A DNA stretch of 64,000 nucleotides from Rhodococcus pseudokoreensis (GCF_017068395.1 NZ_CP070619.1:7502001-7566000), one strand, 5' to 3'; shown: positions 51,501-61,257, counted from the first letter of the stretch. Notes: generated from the sequence alone by a model not told the origin. Numbers and translations: made by a program.

Positions 51501-52961
51501 ATGTCCCGATTCATTGACCGCGTCGTGCTGCACGTCAGCGCCGGAAAAGGCGGCAATGGCTGCGCCTCCGTACACCGGGAGAAGTTCAAGCCGCTCGGCG
51601 GCCCGGACGGCGGCAACGGTGGGCGTGGCGGTGACGTCGTGCTCGAGGTGGACGGCAACGTCCACACCCTCCTCGACTTCCATTTCCACCCCCACGCGAA
51701 GGCCACCAACGGCAAGCAGGGGATGGGAAGCAACCGCGACGGCGCCCAGGGCGACGACCTGATCCTGAAGGTCCCCGACGGCACCGTCGTCCTCGACAAG
51801 GACGGCCGGATCCTCGCCGACCTCATCGGTGTCGGCACTCGCTTCGAGGCTGCCCAGGGCGGCCGCGGCGGGCTCGGTAACGCAGCCCTCTCCTCGAAGG
51901 CGCGCAAGGCGCCGGGCTTCGCCCTCCTCGGTGAGGAGGGCGTCGAGCGGGAACTGGTCCTCGAACTGAAGTCCGTGGCCGATGTCGGTCTGGTCGGATT
52001 TCCGTCGGCGGGCAAGTCCTCGCTCGTGTCCGTGCTGTCGGCGGCGAAGCCGAAGATCGCCGACTACCCGTTCACGACGCTCGTGCCGAACCTCGGCGTC
52101 GTGTCGAGCGGCGACACCACGTTCACCGTGGCCGACGTGCCCGGGCTGATCCCCGGCGCGAGCGACGGCCGCGGACTGGGACTGGACTTCCTGCGTCACC
52201 TCGAGCGGTGCGCCGTGCTGGCCCACGTCGTCGACTGCGCGACGCTGGACCCGGGCCGCGACCCGATCTCCGATATCGATGCACTCGAGGCGGAACTCGC
52301 CGCGTACAAGGGCGCGCTGTCCGGCGACACCGGCCTCGGTGACCTCGCGGACCGCCCCCGCATCGTGATCCTGAACAAGGCGGACGTTCCGGAGGCGGCC
52401 GAGCTTGCCGAGATGGTGACCCCCGACCTCGAGGCCCGCGGATGGCCGATCTTCACGATCTCGGCTGTCAGCCGAGAGGGGTTGCGCCCGTTGACGTTCG
52501 CGCTGGCGAAGCTGGTCGCGGACTACCGTGAGGCGCACCCGAAGGCCGAGCCGAAGCGTCAGGTGATCCGCCCGGTGATCGCCAACGAGAACAGCTTCAG
52601 CGTCATCGCCGATCCCGAGATCCCCGGTGGGTTCATCGTCCGCGGCACGCGGCCGGAGCGCTGGGTGCGGCAGACGCAGTTCGACAACGACGAGGCCGTG
52701 GGCTACCTCGCGGACCGTCTCGCGCGGCTCGGTGTGGAAACCGAACTCGTCAAGCAGGGTGCGGAGCCCGGCGCGTCCGTCACGATCGGCAACGTGAGCT
52801 TCGACTGGGAACCGCAGACCCCCGCCGGTGTCGATCTCACCCGCACCGGCCGCGGCACCGACCCGCGTCTGGATCAGGTGGAGCGCATCGGCGCGACCGA
52901 ACGCAAGCATGCATCCAGGGTCCGTCGCGGTCTCGAAGGCCTCGACCCCGAAGACCAGTGA
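51501..52961 (+). CDS. obg: GTPase Obg/CgtA
   Basis: The 486-residue GTPase takes part in 50S assembly and stress control. The glycine-rich Obg fold occupies residues 1-158 ([31 protein letters not shown]). The G domain follows with the P-loop [14 protein letters not shown], switch [18 protein letters not shown], and NKAD. The C-terminal OCT domain ([15 protein letters not shown], then [23 protein letters not shown]) is present. It overlaps proB by four bases. An imperfect 15-base direct repeat (GTTTGTTTCAGAGTT / GTTTGCTTCAGAGTG) lies 45-70 bases before the start. Confidence 0.97.
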   Translation: MSRFIDRVVLHVSAGKGGNGCASVHREKFKPLGGPDGGNGGRGGDVVLEVDGNVHTLLDFHFHPHAKATNGKQGMGSNRDGAQGDDLILKVPDGTVVLDKDGRILADLIGVGTRFEAAQGGRGGLGNAALSSKARKAPGFALLGEEGVERELVLELKSVADVGLVGFPSAGKSSLVSVLSAAKPKIADYPFTTLVPNLGVVSSGDTTFTVADVPGLIPGASDGRGLGLDFLRHLERCAVLAHVVDCATLDPGRDPISDIDALEAELAAYKGALSGDTGLGDLADRPRIVILNKADVPEAAELAEMVTPDLEARGWPIFTISAVSREGLRPLTFALAKLVADYREAHPKAEPKRQVIRPVIANENSFSVIADPEIPGGFIVRGTRPERWVRQTQFDNDEAVGYLADRLARLGVETELVKQGAEPGASVTIGNVSFDWEPQTPAGVDLTRTGRGTDPRLDQVERIGATERKHASRVRRGLEGLDPEDQ

Positions 52962-54058
52962 GCGCCACCCGGCGCACGGTAGCGTCGGCGGGCAGCATCG
53001 TCGTGAAGATCGGATCGTCGGCGCTGACCAGTCTGGTCGGCGGGCTCGACGTCGGTCGGCTCGACGCGCTGGCCGACGCGATCGAGGCACGGATGCGTGC
53101 CGGTTCCGACGTGGTGGTCGTGTCGTCCGGCGCGGTGGGCGCGGGTCTGGCCCCGTTGGGGCTGACCAAGCGGCCGCGGGACCTGGCGACGAAGCAGGCC
53201 GCCGCGAGCGTCGGCCAACTCGCGCTGGCCCACGCCTGGGGCACCTCGTTCGCCCGGTACGGGCGCACGGTGGGGCAGGTGCTGCTCACCGCGGACGACA
53301 TCGCCCGCCGCGCGCAGCACCGCAACGCGCAGCGCACCCTCGACCGTCTGCGGGCCCTGCACGCGGTCGCGATCGTCAACGAGAACGACACCGTCGCTAC
53401 GGCTGAGCTGCGATTCGGTGACAACGACCGGCTCGCGGCACTCGTCGCGCACCTGGTCGGCGCCGATGCACTCGTCCTGTTGTCGGATGTCGACGGGCTG
53501 TACGACGGCGATCCCCGTAAGGGGAATGCGACGCTGATCCCCGAGGTGAACAGCCCCGAGGATCTCGACGGGGTGGTCGCGGGGTCGGGCGGCGCCCTCG
53601 GCACCGGCGGGATGGCGTCCAAGCTGTCCGCAGCCCGCCTCGCGGCCGATGCCGGTGTTCCGGTGCTGCTCGCCGCCGCCTCGGACGCCGGGGCGGCGCT
53701 GCGGGACGCCAGTGTGGGGACCGCGTTCGCGGCCCGGCCGTCCCGGTTGTCGGCGCGCAAGTTCTGGGTGCGGCACGCCGCCGACGAGCAGGGGATTCTG
53801 CACATCGACGAGGGTGCGGTCCGGGCCGTCGTCACCCGGCGCCGGTCGCTGCTGCCCGCGGGCATCACGGCGGTGTCGGGACGGTTCTACGGCGGCGACG
53901 TCGTGTCACTCCTCGGCCCGGAGGAACGTCCCGTGGCCAGGGGAGTGGTGGCGTACGACTCGGCCGAGATCAACGACATCCTCGGCAAGTCGACCCAGGA
54001 ACTGCCTGCCGAGATGCAGCGGCCCGTGGTCCACGCCGACGACCTGGTACCGCTCTAG
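52958..54058 (+). CDS. proB: Glutamate 5-kinase
   Basis: The 366-residue enzyme makes glutamyl-5-phosphate, the first step of proline synthesis. The amino-acid-kinase domain ([13 protein letters not shown] near residue 8, [38 protein letters not shown]) is followed by a C-terminal PUA domain ([23 protein letters not shown]). Its GTG overlaps the obg stop, an arrangement common in actinobacteria. It ends tail to tail with the sirtuin gene, 3 bases apart. Confidence 0.96.
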   Translation: MSATRRTVASAGSIVVKIGSSALTSLVGGLDVGRLDALADAIEARMRAGSDVVVVSSGAVGAGLAPLGLTKRPRDLATKQAAASVGQLALAHAWGTSFARYGRTVGQVLLTADDIARRAQHRNAQRTLDRLRALHAVAIVNENDTVATAELRFGDNDRLAALVAHLVGADALVLLSDVDGLYDGDPRKGNATLIPEVNSPEDLDGVVAGSGGALGTGGMASKLSAARLAADAGVPVLLAAASDAGAALRDASVGTAFAARPSRLSARKFWVRHAADEQGILHIDEGAVRAVVTRRRSLLPAGITAVSGRFYGGDVVSLLGPEERPVARGVVAYDSAEINDILGKSTQELPAEMQRPVVHADDLVPL

Positions 54059-54061
54059 AGG

Positions 54062-54889
54062 TCAGGCGGGCAGCGCGGACGACGCGTCGAGCAGCGCGGT
54101 GAGGGCTTCCGAGCAGCCGGCGTGCACGGTGAGGGTGGCGAACTCGTCGCCGCGCGTCGCCCCGCGGTTGACGATCGCGATGGGGATTCCGCGTTTGGCG
54201 GCGTGCCGGACGAACCGCAGTCCCGACATGACGGTGAGGGACGAACCGGCCACCAGCAGTGCCTCGGCCTCGTCGACCACGTCGTAGGCGGCCGCGACCC
54301 GCGGTTTCGGGACGGACTCGCCGAAGTACACGATGTCGGGTTTGAGCATGCCTCCGCACGCCTCGCAGTCGACCATCCGGAAATGCTCGGTGCTGGTGAC
54401 GACCGCGTCGGCGTCCGGTGCGATCTCCACTCCCTGTGCGGCGGCGACGGTTTCGGCGAAACCCGGGTTGGCGCGCTCGAGCCGGTCGGCGAGCGTCGCC
54501 CGGGAGATCAGTGCGTTGCACGTCAGGCAGCGGACCTGGGCGTACGTGCCGTGCAGGTCGATCACCCGGCGACTGCCGGCCTTGGTGTGCAGGAGGTCGA
54601 CGTTCTGGGTGACGACCGCGCACGCGACCCCGGCCCGTTCGAGCCCGGCGAGGGCGCGGTGGCCGGTGTTGGGGCGGGCGGCGTCCATGTGCCGCCAGCC
54701 GAGGTGGTTCCGTGCCCAGTAGTGGCGGCGGAAATCGGGGTCACCGGTGAACTGCTGATACGTCATGGGATTGCGCGGGGGTGAATCCGGGCCGCGGTAA
54801 TCGGGGATCCCGGAATCCGTCGAGATGCCGGCGCCGGTGATCACACACAGGCGCCGGCCCCCGAGTACGTCGATCAGTGGGGCGAACAC
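54062..54889 (-). CDS. Sir2-type NAD-dependent protein deacylase
   Basis: The 275-residue sirtuin removes acyl groups from lysine using NAD+. NAD-binding signatures are CVITGAGISTDSGIPDYRG near residue 15 and VVTQNVDLLH near residue 93. The catalytic histidine is in VIDLHGTYA, and the zinc cysteines are in CLTC and CEAC. The motif set and short N-terminus place it with class II (SIRT4-like) bacterial sirtuins. The adjacent 2-hydroxyacid dehydrogenase gene ends just upstream on the same strand, with a 21-base gap. Confidence 0.9.
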   Translation of the reverse strand: MFAPLIDVLGGRRLCVITGAGISTDSGIPDYRGPDSPPRNPMTYQQFTGDPDFRRHYWARNHLGWRHMDAARPNTGHRALAGLERAGVACAVVTQNVDLLHTKAGSRRVIDLHGTYAQVRCLTCNALISRATLADRLERANPGFAETVAAAQGVEIAPDADAVVTSTEHFRMVDCEACGGMLKPDIVYFGESVPKPRVAAAYDVVDEAEALLVAGSSLTVMSGLRFVRHAAKRGIPIAIVNRGATRGDEFATLTVHAGCSEALTALLDASSALPA

Positions 54890-54910
54890 GCACTCCAGAA
54901 TAGCGCCGGT

Positions 54911-55846
54911 TCAGTACCCGACGACGGGATCGATCAGAGCGGTGAGATTCTCACCTGCGACGAAGCGGGTGACGTTCAGCGCCACGTGCTCGGCGAACGC
55001 CGGGGGACGGACCGCAGGCGGGTTGGAATCGTGCGGGGTGATGATCACGTTCGGCAGGTTCCACAGCGGGTGGCCGTCTGGGAGGGGTTCGGGATCGGTG
55101 ACGTCGAGTCCTGCTCCGCCGATCGTGTTGTCCCGCAGCGCTTTCACCAAGGCGTTGGTGTGGACGAGTGAGCCGCGCGCGACGTTGATCACCCACGCGG
55201 TCGGCTTCATCTGCGCGAATTCCGCCGCCCCGACCAGGTGATGGGTGGCGTCGGTGGCGGGCGCCCCGATCACGAAGTGGTCCGCACGGGCCCACACCTC
55301 GCCCAGCCGGGTGGTGGGGAGCGTCTCGATCGCGCCGGGCACCGGGCTTCCGGAACGATTCACCGCGATCACGTCGGCGCCGACACCCGCGAGCATCGGG
55401 ATCAGTGCCCGGCCGATACCGCCGGCCCCCACGATCGCGACCGTGGTGCCGCGCAGGGTGCCGACCTTCGAGAAGAACTCCTGCTGGCGCCAGGTCTTCG
55501 CCTCGAGGTGCTCGGGCAGCGCCCGCACCCCGGCCAGCAGCAGTGTCAGCGCGTGCTCGGCGACGGTCGCGGCGAACGCGCCGGCCGCCGACGTCCACAG
55601 CACGGTGGAGTCGGGTCTGATCACCTTCGCGGCGAACCACTCCTCGACACCCGCGGAGTTCAACTGCACCCAGCGGATGTTCTCGGGAAGCGGGTCCGGG
55701 AACCCGATCGGACCCGTGGTCCAGACCAGGGCGTCCGCGGACTCGAGGGGTGCCACACGGGCACCGCCCCGGCGCACCGCATCCTCGAGGAGCGGGTCCG
55801 GGGCGGGTCCGATGGCTATAGCTGGAACAGCAGCGTCGTCGGCCAT
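54911..55846 (-). CDS. D-isomer-specific 2-hydroxyacid dehydrogenase
   Basis: The 311-residue NAD(P)-dependent oxidoreductase has the Rossmann loop VAIVGAGGIGRALIPML near residue 138, followed by VIAVNRSG. The lack of an acidic residue after the second strand suggests NADP(H). The catalytic residues follow as NVARGSLVHTNAL (Arg), DPEPLPDGHPLW (Glu region) and ITPHDSNPP (His). The substrate is unknown. It starts 9 bases from the end of ectC on the same strand, so it could be transcribed with the ectoine genes, but no role in ectoine synthesis is known. Confidence 0.85.
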   Translation of the reverse strand: MADDAAVPAIAIGPAPDPLLEDAVRRGGARVAPLESADALVWTTGPIGFPDPLPENIRWVQLNSAGVEEWFAAKVIRPDSTVLWTSAAGAFAATVAEHALTLLLAGVRALPEHLEAKTWRQQEFFSKVGTLRGTTVAIVGAGGIGRALIPMLAGVGADVIAVNRSGSPVPGAIETLPTTRLGEVWARADHFVIGAPATDATHHLVGAAEFAQMKPTAWVINVARGSLVHTNALVKALRDNTIGGAGLDVTDPEPLPDGHPLWNLPNVIITPHDSNPPAVRPPAFAEHVALNVTRFVAGENLTALIDPVVGY

Positions 55847-55855
55847 GGGTCGAAC

Positions 55856-56254
55856 TTACGCGGGAACCTCGATCAAGGGGTAGACACCGTTCTCGTCGTG
55901 GACCTCACGGCCGGTGACGGGCGGGTTGAACACGCACAGCATGCGCATTTCCGTGTCGGGCTCGACACGGTGACGCTCGTGACCGTTGAGCAGGTACATC
56001 GAACCGGGGCCGAGTTCGTAGACCTTGTCGTTGTCGAGGTCGATCAACTTGCCGGTTCCCTCGACGAGCCAGACAGCCTCGACGTGGTTGGCGTAGTGGA
56101 ACTCGTTGACCGAACCGGCTTTGATGGTGGTCTCGTGGAACGAGAAGCCCACTTTGTCGCCGCCGAGGATGATGCGCTTGCTGCGCCAGTTGCCGTCCTC
56201 GCTGGTGATGTCGCGCTCGGTGTCGGTGATTTCTGCGGTGGTGCGAACGATCAT
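55856..56254 (-). CDS. ectC: Ectoine synthase
   Basis: The 132-residue cupin cyclises N-gamma-acetyl-diaminobutyrate to ectoine. The start MIVRTTAEITDTERDI, the motif GFSFHETTIKAGSVNEFHYANH with metal-site residues, EAVWLVEGTGKLIDLD, and LNGHERH are diagnostic. I take the ATG at 56254; the open frame upstream is shadow of ectB. It follows ectB by 17 bases. No ectD (hydroxylase) follows. Confidence 0.95.
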   Translation of the reverse strand: MIVRTTAEITDTERDITSEDGNWRSKRIILGGDKVGFSFHETTIKAGSVNEFHYANHVEAVWLVEGTGKLIDLDNDKVYELGPGSMYLLNGHERHRVEPDTEMRMLCVFNPPVTGREVHDENGVYPLIEVPA

Positions 56255-56271
56255 GTGTGTCAGTCCTCTCT

Positions 56272-57534
56272 CTAGCTGCAGACCTTGCCGGTGGCGTCGG
56301 CGAGAATGGCCAGGCCGTGGTTCAGTTCCTCGTCGGTGATGGTGAGCGCCGGCAGGAGCTTGACCACCTCGTCGGACGGTCCGGACGTCTCCGCGAGCAG
56401 TCCCTCGTCGAAGGCGAGCTTGCAGACCTTGCCCGCGTGCTCCGGCTCCTCGAACACGAGGCCCTGGACGAGGCCGCGGCCGCGGGTCGAGACGGAACCC
56501 TCGAACTGGTTCGCCAGCTCGGTGAACGCCTGGTGGATCTTCTCGCCCTTGGCCAGCGTCGACTTGTGCAGGGTGTCGTCGGACCAGTAGTGCTCCAGGG
56601 CGACCTTCGACGTGACGAACGACGGGTTGTTGCCACGGAACGTGCCGTTGTGCTCGCCCGGGCCCCACACGTCCAGCTCACGCTTGAACAGGGTCAGCGC
56701 CATCGGGAGGCCGTACCCGCCGATGGACTTCGACAGGCAGACGATGTCCGGGGTGATGCCGGCGATCTCGAAGGAGAAGAACGGCCCGGTGCGTCCACAG
56801 CCCATCTGGACGTCGTCGACGATCAGCAGGATGTCGCGCTCGGCGCACAGGTCCGCGAGGGCGCGCAGCCACTCGGGGCGGGCGACGTTGACGCCGCCCT
56901 CACCCTGCACCGTCTCGACGATCACGGCGGCGGGACGGTTCAGGCCACTGCCCGAATCGTCGAGCACCCGGGAGAACCAGTGGAAGTCCTCGGTGACGCC
57001 GTCGAAGTAGTTGTCGAACGGCATCGGGGTGGCGTGCACCAACGGGATTCCGGCGCCGGCACGTTTCATCGAGTTACCGGTGACCGACAGGGCGCCGAGC
57101 GTCATGCCGTGGAAGGCGTTGGTGAAGTTGATGATCGACGAACGACCCGTCACCTTGCGTGCCAGTTTCAGGGCGGCCTCGACCGTGTTGGTGCCGGTGG
57201 GTCCGGGGAACTGGACCTTGTAGTCGAGACCTCGCGGTTTCAAGATCTTGTCCTGGAAGGTCTCGAGCAGGTCGCGTTTGGCCACGGTCGACATGTCGAG
57301 ACCGTGCGTGATGCCGTCACCGACGATGTAGTCGACGAGCGCCGACTTCAGGACCGGGTTGTTGTGGCCGTAGTTCAGCGAACCGGCGCCGGCGAAGAAG
57401 TCGAGGTAGTCGCGGCCGTTCTCGTCGCGGATCCACGATCCGGACGCCGACTCGAAGACGGCGGGCCAGCCGCGGCTGTAGCTGCGAACCTCGGACTCGA
57501 GGCTCTCGAAAATGTTCGTATCGAAATTAGTCAT
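56272..57534 (-). CDS. ectB: Diaminobutyrate-2-oxoglutarate transaminase
   Basis: The 420-residue PLP enzyme makes L-2,4-diaminobutyrate from aspartate semialdehyde. It is a class III aminotransferase with YLDFFAGAGSLNYGHNNP near residue 43, the cofactor aspartate in LLIVDDVQMGCGRTG, and the PLP-binding lysine in CLSKSIGGYG. FESLESEVRSYSRGWP at the N-terminus is specific to EctB. GGAGG lies about 10 bases before the ATG. It follows ectA by 27 bases. Confidence 0.95.
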   Translation of the reverse strand: MTNFDTNIFESLESEVRSYSRGWPAVFESASGSWIRDENGRDYLDFFAGAGSLNYGHNNPVLKSALVDYIVGDGITHGLDMSTVAKRDLLETFQDKILKPRGLDYKVQFPGPTGTNTVEAALKLARKVTGRSSIINFTNAFHGMTLGALSVTGNSMKRAGAGIPLVHATPMPFDNYFDGVTEDFHWFSRVLDDSGSGLNRPAAVIVETVQGEGGVNVARPEWLRALADLCAERDILLIVDDVQMGCGRTGPFFSFEIAGITPDIVCLSKSIGGYGLPMALTLFKRELDVWGPGEHNGTFRGNNPSFVTSKVALEHYWSDDTLHKSTLAKGEKIHQAFTELANQFEGSVSTRGRGLVQGLVFEEPEHAGKVCKLAFDEGLLAETSGPSDEVVKLLPALTITDEELNHGLAILADATGKVCS

Positions 57535-57561
57535 GTTATTGCATTCCTCCGGGGCATGCTC

Positions 57562-58113
57562 TTAGCCGATGGTGTACAGATCTTCGGCTTCGTGTCCATC
57601 GGGAAAATCGTTGGGGGCGAACAGTTCCTGCTTGTTGATCGCCGTATCTCGGCGACGCGCCAATGCTGTGAACAGCGCGATCGAAGCCTCGTTGTCGGGG
57701 CTGATCGTCGTTTCGAGATGGGTAATCCCTTCGGGTGCAAGCCGATCGAGCAGTGCGCTCAGCAAGCGACCTGCAATTCCCTTGCCGCGCTGGTCGGCGT
57801 CTACGGCAACCTGCCAGACGAACAGCGTCGCAGGGGATTCTGGGCGGATGAAGCCCGATACGAATCCCACGACGCGCTCGTCGACGACTGCGACGACCGA
57901 CGATCGGCTGAAATCTCTACACCACAACAGGTATGCGTAGCTCGAATTGAGATCGAGCACTTCCGTGTTCCTGGCGATCTCCCAGAGCCGGACTCCGTCA
58001 GTGATCTCTGGACTTCTGAACAACACCGCGTCCGGCGCGGTGGTCGGGATGGCACTCTTCTGAACAGGCGTCATTGGAAATTCGAACCTAACAACCATCC
58101 CCTTCGATTTCAC
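57562..58113 (-). CDS. ectA: Diaminobutyrate acetyltransferase
   Basis: The GNAT enzyme acetylates the gamma-amino group of 2,4-diaminobutyrate. Signatures are LWEIARNTEVLDLNSSYAYL, the conserved SVVAVVDERVVGFVSGF, and acetyl-CoA loop VDADQRGKGIAGRLL. HLETTISPDNEAS and SIALF close the domain. The start is uncertain: GTG at 58113 has GAGG upstream, while ATGs at 58098 and 58074 would give shorter proteins. The shortest gives 170 residues, also within the family range. It is the first gene of the ect operon. Confidence 0.92.
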   Translation of the reverse strand: MKSKGMVVRFEFPMTPVQKSAIPTTAPDAVLFRSPEITDGVRLWEIARNTEVLDLNSSYAYLLWCRDFSRSSVVAVVDERVVGFVSGFIRPESPATLFVWQVAVDADQRGKGIAGRLLSALLDRLAPEGITHLETTISPDNEASIALFTALARRRDTAINKQELFAPNDFPDGHEAEDLYTIG

Positions 58114-58170
58114 GTGCCTCGCGAAATTGGACAGTTCAGGCGGCAGGGCTTTGCAGGTGAGACGTGCAAA

Positions 58171-58211
58171 GTGATGCTGATCACATTATGTAACTTTTGG
58201 GTGAACCGCAA
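58171..58211 (-). promoter_or_regulatory. ectABC promoter with overlapping palindrome
   Basis: On the minus strand TTGCGG (complement of 58206-58211) and TAATGT (complement of 58183-58188) are separated by exactly 17 bases. A perfect inverted repeat, GTGAT-GCTG-ATCAC, at 58171-58184 overlaps the -10 and the probable transcription start. It is a good candidate operator or osmotic-control site. The whole stretch is distinctly AT-rich. Confidence 0.6.
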
Positions 58212-58225
58212 GCGACACACTCCAC

Positions 58226-60325
58226 CTATTTGAGACTCGCGAGCGCGAAGGGGAGGACTGACGCGGCACCCGCCGCGCGGACCGTCCGGGCGGCCATCGT
58301 GAGGGTCCAGCCGGTGTCGGTGAGGGTGTCGACGAGCAGAACCGGTCCGGTGCCCTCGGGAACGCCCGGGGCCTCCCAGGCGTCGACGAGCCCGGCCACC
58401 CGGTAGGCGGAGTTGGCCGCGGACACCGGCGGATGCTCAGGGCGCAGCCGCAGAACTCCCAGGTCGGTGAGGCGTCCCACAGTGGCGAGTTGCCCCGCGA
58501 TCGACGCCGACAGCAGCGGGTGGGTGGCTGATTCGACCGCCATCACGGCCGTGGGCCGCTCGGCCCAGTCCCAGGACGCCAGCACCTGGATGCAGGCCTT
58601 CAGGACGGCGTCGGGCGCCGGTCCGTCCGGGTCGTCGAGCAGGGAGCGCAGGCGCTGACCCCAGCCCAGATCGGACAGCCGGCCCAGCACGCGACCCGGC
58701 TCGGGACCATCGGAGATCTTCCCGGACAGCTTCACGCCGAGCTTCGCGAGGCCCGTGGGCCACTGTTTGCGGGGCGCCAGATCCACGCCTGGGCGCTCGA
58801 GGCGCGCTCTGGTCTGTTGCACCGCCTCGGCGTCGACAGTCGCGTCGTGGCGCTCTCCGGTGCAGTTGTCGCACCGGCCGCAGTCCGACGTGCCCGCCGC
58901 CAGACCCGGGTCGTCGAGCTGCTCGCGCAGGAACGCCATCCGGCACGTGGTGATCCGCTGGTACTCGATCATCGCCTGCTGCTCGGATTCGCGGGCCCGC
59001 TCGAGACGCTCGTACCGGTCGGCGTCGTACGTCCACGGCTCCCCGGTGCCCACCCAGCCGCCCCGCACCCGGCGCACCGCGCCGTCCACGTCCAGGACCT
59101 TCAGCACCATCTCCAGCCGGGTGCGGCCGAGCTCCACGAGTGGCTCGAGCGCCTGCGTGGACTGCGGCCGGTCGGTGTCGAGGACCTCGATCACCCGGCG
59201 CACCACGTGCTCGCGGGGGAACGCGACGGACGCGAAATAGCTCCAGATCTGCTTGTCCTCGGATCCGGGCAGCAGGATCACCTCGGCGCGGTCGGTGGAC
59301 CGGCCCGCACGCCCCACCTGCTGGTAGTAGGAGATCGGCGACGACGGCGCACCGAGGTGCACGACGAACCCCAGGTCGGGCTTGTCGAACCCCATCCCGA
59401 GCGCGGACGTGGCCACCAGCGCCTTCACGCGGTTGCCGAGCAGGTCCTGCTCGAGGGTCTCGCGCTCGCCGGCATCGGTCTGCCCGGTGTATGCGGCGAC
59501 CGTGTGCCCCCGCTCGGACAACAGGCTCGCCAGATCCCGGGCCGCCGACACGGTGAGCGCGTAGATGATGCCCGAGCCGGGCAGGCTGTCGAGCTTCTGG
59601 GCGAGCCACGCGGCACGGGCGGTGGCCTCCGGAATCTGCACGACCGACAGGTGCAGCGACTCGCGCTCGAGGCCGCCGCGCAGCACGAGGGTTTCCGCGC
59701 CGCCCACCCCGAGCTGTGTGGAGACGTCGGAGACGACGCGGTCGTTCGCCGTGGCCGTGGTGGCCAGCACGGGGATGCCCTCGCCCAGCTCGGCGATCAG
59801 CGTGCGGATCCGCCGGTAGTCGGGACGGAAGTCGTGACCCCAGTCCGACACGCAGTGCGCCTCGTCGACCACGACGAGGCCGGCGTCGGCGGCGAGGGAG
59901 GGCAGGACCTGGTCGCGGAAGTCGGGGTTGTTGAGACGCTCGGGGCTGACCAGCAGCACGTCGAGTTCGTTGTCCGCGACCCGTGCGTGGATGTCGTCCC
60001 ACTCGGTGACGTTCCCGGAGTTGATGGTGGCGGCGCGCACACCGGCGCGCTCGGCGGAGGCCACCTGGTTCCGCATCAGCGCCAGGAGCGGCGACACGAT
60101 GACCGTGGGACCGTGCCCGTGTGCCCGCAGCAGCTTCGCCGCGATGAAGTAGACCGCCGACTTGCCCCAGCCCGTCCGCTGCACGACCAGCGCCCGTCTG
60201 CGGCCCACGACGAGCGCCTCGATCGCCGTCCACTGGTCGCCGCGGAGGGTGGCGTGCTCGCCCGCCAGCTCGCGGAGCAGCCGTTCGGCCTCGTCACGGA
60301 GTGCGGGTTCGGTGGCGGTCGTCAT
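58226..60325 (-). CDS. RecQ-type DNA helicase with C-terminal PRTase-like domain
   Basis: The 699-residue protein unwinds DNA using ATP. Helicase motifs run from VVQRTGWGKSAVYFIAAKLL (Walker A) to VVDEAHCVSDWGHDFRPDYR (DEAH box with the RecQ-specific aromatic loop), then QVGRAGRSTDRAEV (motif VI). The RecQ zinc cysteines follow as CRMAFL and DCGRCDNC. The last 130 residues are not the usual HRDC domain: RPTAVMAVESATHPLLSAS and VLLVDTLTDTGWTLTMAAR resemble a type I phosphoribosyltransferase, with the PRPP-loop pattern LVDTLTDTGWT. I start at the ATG at 60325. A longer frame exists but is shadow of the kinase. Confidence 0.88.
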   Translation of the reverse strand: MTTATEPALRDEAERLLRELAGEHATLRGDQWTAIEALVVGRRRALVVQRTGWGKSAVYFIAAKLLRAHGHGPTVIVSPLLALMRNQVASAERAGVRAATINSGNVTEWDDIHARVADNELDVLLVSPERLNNPDFRDQVLPSLAADAGLVVVDEAHCVSDWGHDFRPDYRRIRTLIAELGEGIPVLATTATANDRVVSDVSTQLGVGGAETLVLRGGLERESLHLSVVQIPEATARAAWLAQKLDSLPGSGIIYALTVSAARDLASLLSERGHTVAAYTGQTDAGERETLEQDLLGNRVKALVATSALGMGFDKPDLGFVVHLGAPSSPISYYQQVGRAGRSTDRAEVILLPGSEDKQIWSYFASVAFPREHVVRRVIEVLDTDRPQSTQALEPLVELGRTRLEMVLKVLDVDGAVRRVRGGWVGTGEPWTYDADRYERLERARESEQQAMIEYQRITTCRMAFLREQLDDPGLAAGTSDCGRCDNCTGERHDATVDAEAVQQTRARLERPGVDLAPRKQWPTGLAKLGVKLSGKISDGPEPGRVLGRLSDLGWGQRLRSLLDDPDGPAPDAVLKACIQVLASWDWAERPTAVMAVESATHPLLSASIAGQLATVGRLTDLGVLRLRPEHPPVSAANSAYRVAGLVDAWEAPGVPEGTGPVLLVDTLTDTGWTLTMAARTVRAAGAASVLPFALASLK

Positions 60326-60381
60326 GCCCCCATGGTGCACGACCGGGGTGACACGGACGGTCCGGGCGAGCGCCTGGGTGC

Positions 60382-61248
60382 TCAGCCGGGAAGTGCCGCC
60401 TCGATCTCGGCGAGGGTGGGTGAGGACGTGGAGGCGCCGCGGCGGGTGGTCGCGAGTGCGCCCGCCGTGCACGCGAACGGGACGGCGGTAACGGGGCCGC
60501 CGCGCCACGACACGCTGAGGGCGCCCGCGAAGGCGTCGCCCGCGCCGGTCGTGTCGACCACCTCGACCGCCGGGGAGTCCGCGTGGAGCACGGTGCCGTC
60601 GCGGCCCGCGTAGTCCGCACCCGACGACCCCAGCGTGGTGACGACGTGGGCGACGGCGCCGGTGACCTCGGCGCCGAGTTGCGCGGCCTCGGTCTGGTTC
60701 ACCAGCAGCACGTCGATCAGCTCCACGAGCTCAGGCGGAAGTGGCTGCGCCGGTGACGGATTCACCATCACGACGGTGCCGTGGGCCGCGGCGTGCGCCG
60801 CCGCGGCCACCACGGTGCCCAGAGGTATCTCGAGTTGGCAGAGCAGGACGTCGGCGTCCGCTATCGCCGCGAGTTCGGCGGGCGTCAGGTCCACCACGGT
60901 GCTGTTGGCGCCCGGGATCACGACGATGCTGTTCTCGCCGGCGGCGTCGACGGTGATCGCCGCGATCCCGCTCGGCCCGTCGACCTCCCGCAGATACCGG
61001 GTGTCGACCTCGGCGTCGACGAGGGCCTGCCGCAGGTCGAGGGCGAACACGTCGGAGCCGACCGCCCCGATGAACGTCACGGCCCCGCCCGCCCGTGCCG
61101 CGGCGATCGCCTGGTTGGCGCCCTTGCCGCCGGGAGTGGCGGCGAAGGCGCTGCCCAGGATCGTCTCCCCGGGCCCGGGCAACCGCTCGGTCGCCGTCAG
61201 TAGATCCATGTTGACGCTGCCGACCACGGCGACCCTGGGAGCGGACAT
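60382..61248 (-). CDS. rbsK: Ribokinase-type PfkB sugar kinase
   Basis: The 288-residue protein matches ribokinase in length and motifs: VAVVGSVNMDLLTATERLPGPGET at the N-terminus, ATPGGKGANQAIAAARAGG, and VDTTGAGDAFAGALSVSW with the catalytic aspartate. It would phosphorylate ribose or a similar sugar at O5. No ribose transporter is adjacent. An MHS transporter gene lies 9 bases upstream on the same strand and may be co-transcribed. Confidence 0.85.
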   Translation of the reverse strand: MSAPRVAVVGSVNMDLLTATERLPGPGETILGSAFAATPGGKGANQAIAAARAGGAVTFIGAVGSDVFALDLRQALVDAEVDTRYLREVDGPSGIAAITVDAAGENSIVVIPGANSTVVDLTPAELAAIADADVLLCQLEIPLGTVVAAAAHAAAHGTVVMVNPSPAQPLPPELVELIDVLLVNQTEAAQLGAEVTGAVAHVVTTLGSSGADYAGRDGTVLHADSPAVEVVDTTGAGDAFAGALSVSWRGGPVTAVPFACTAGALATTRRGASTSSPTLAEIEAALPG

Positions 61249-61257
61249 ATCCCGAGA

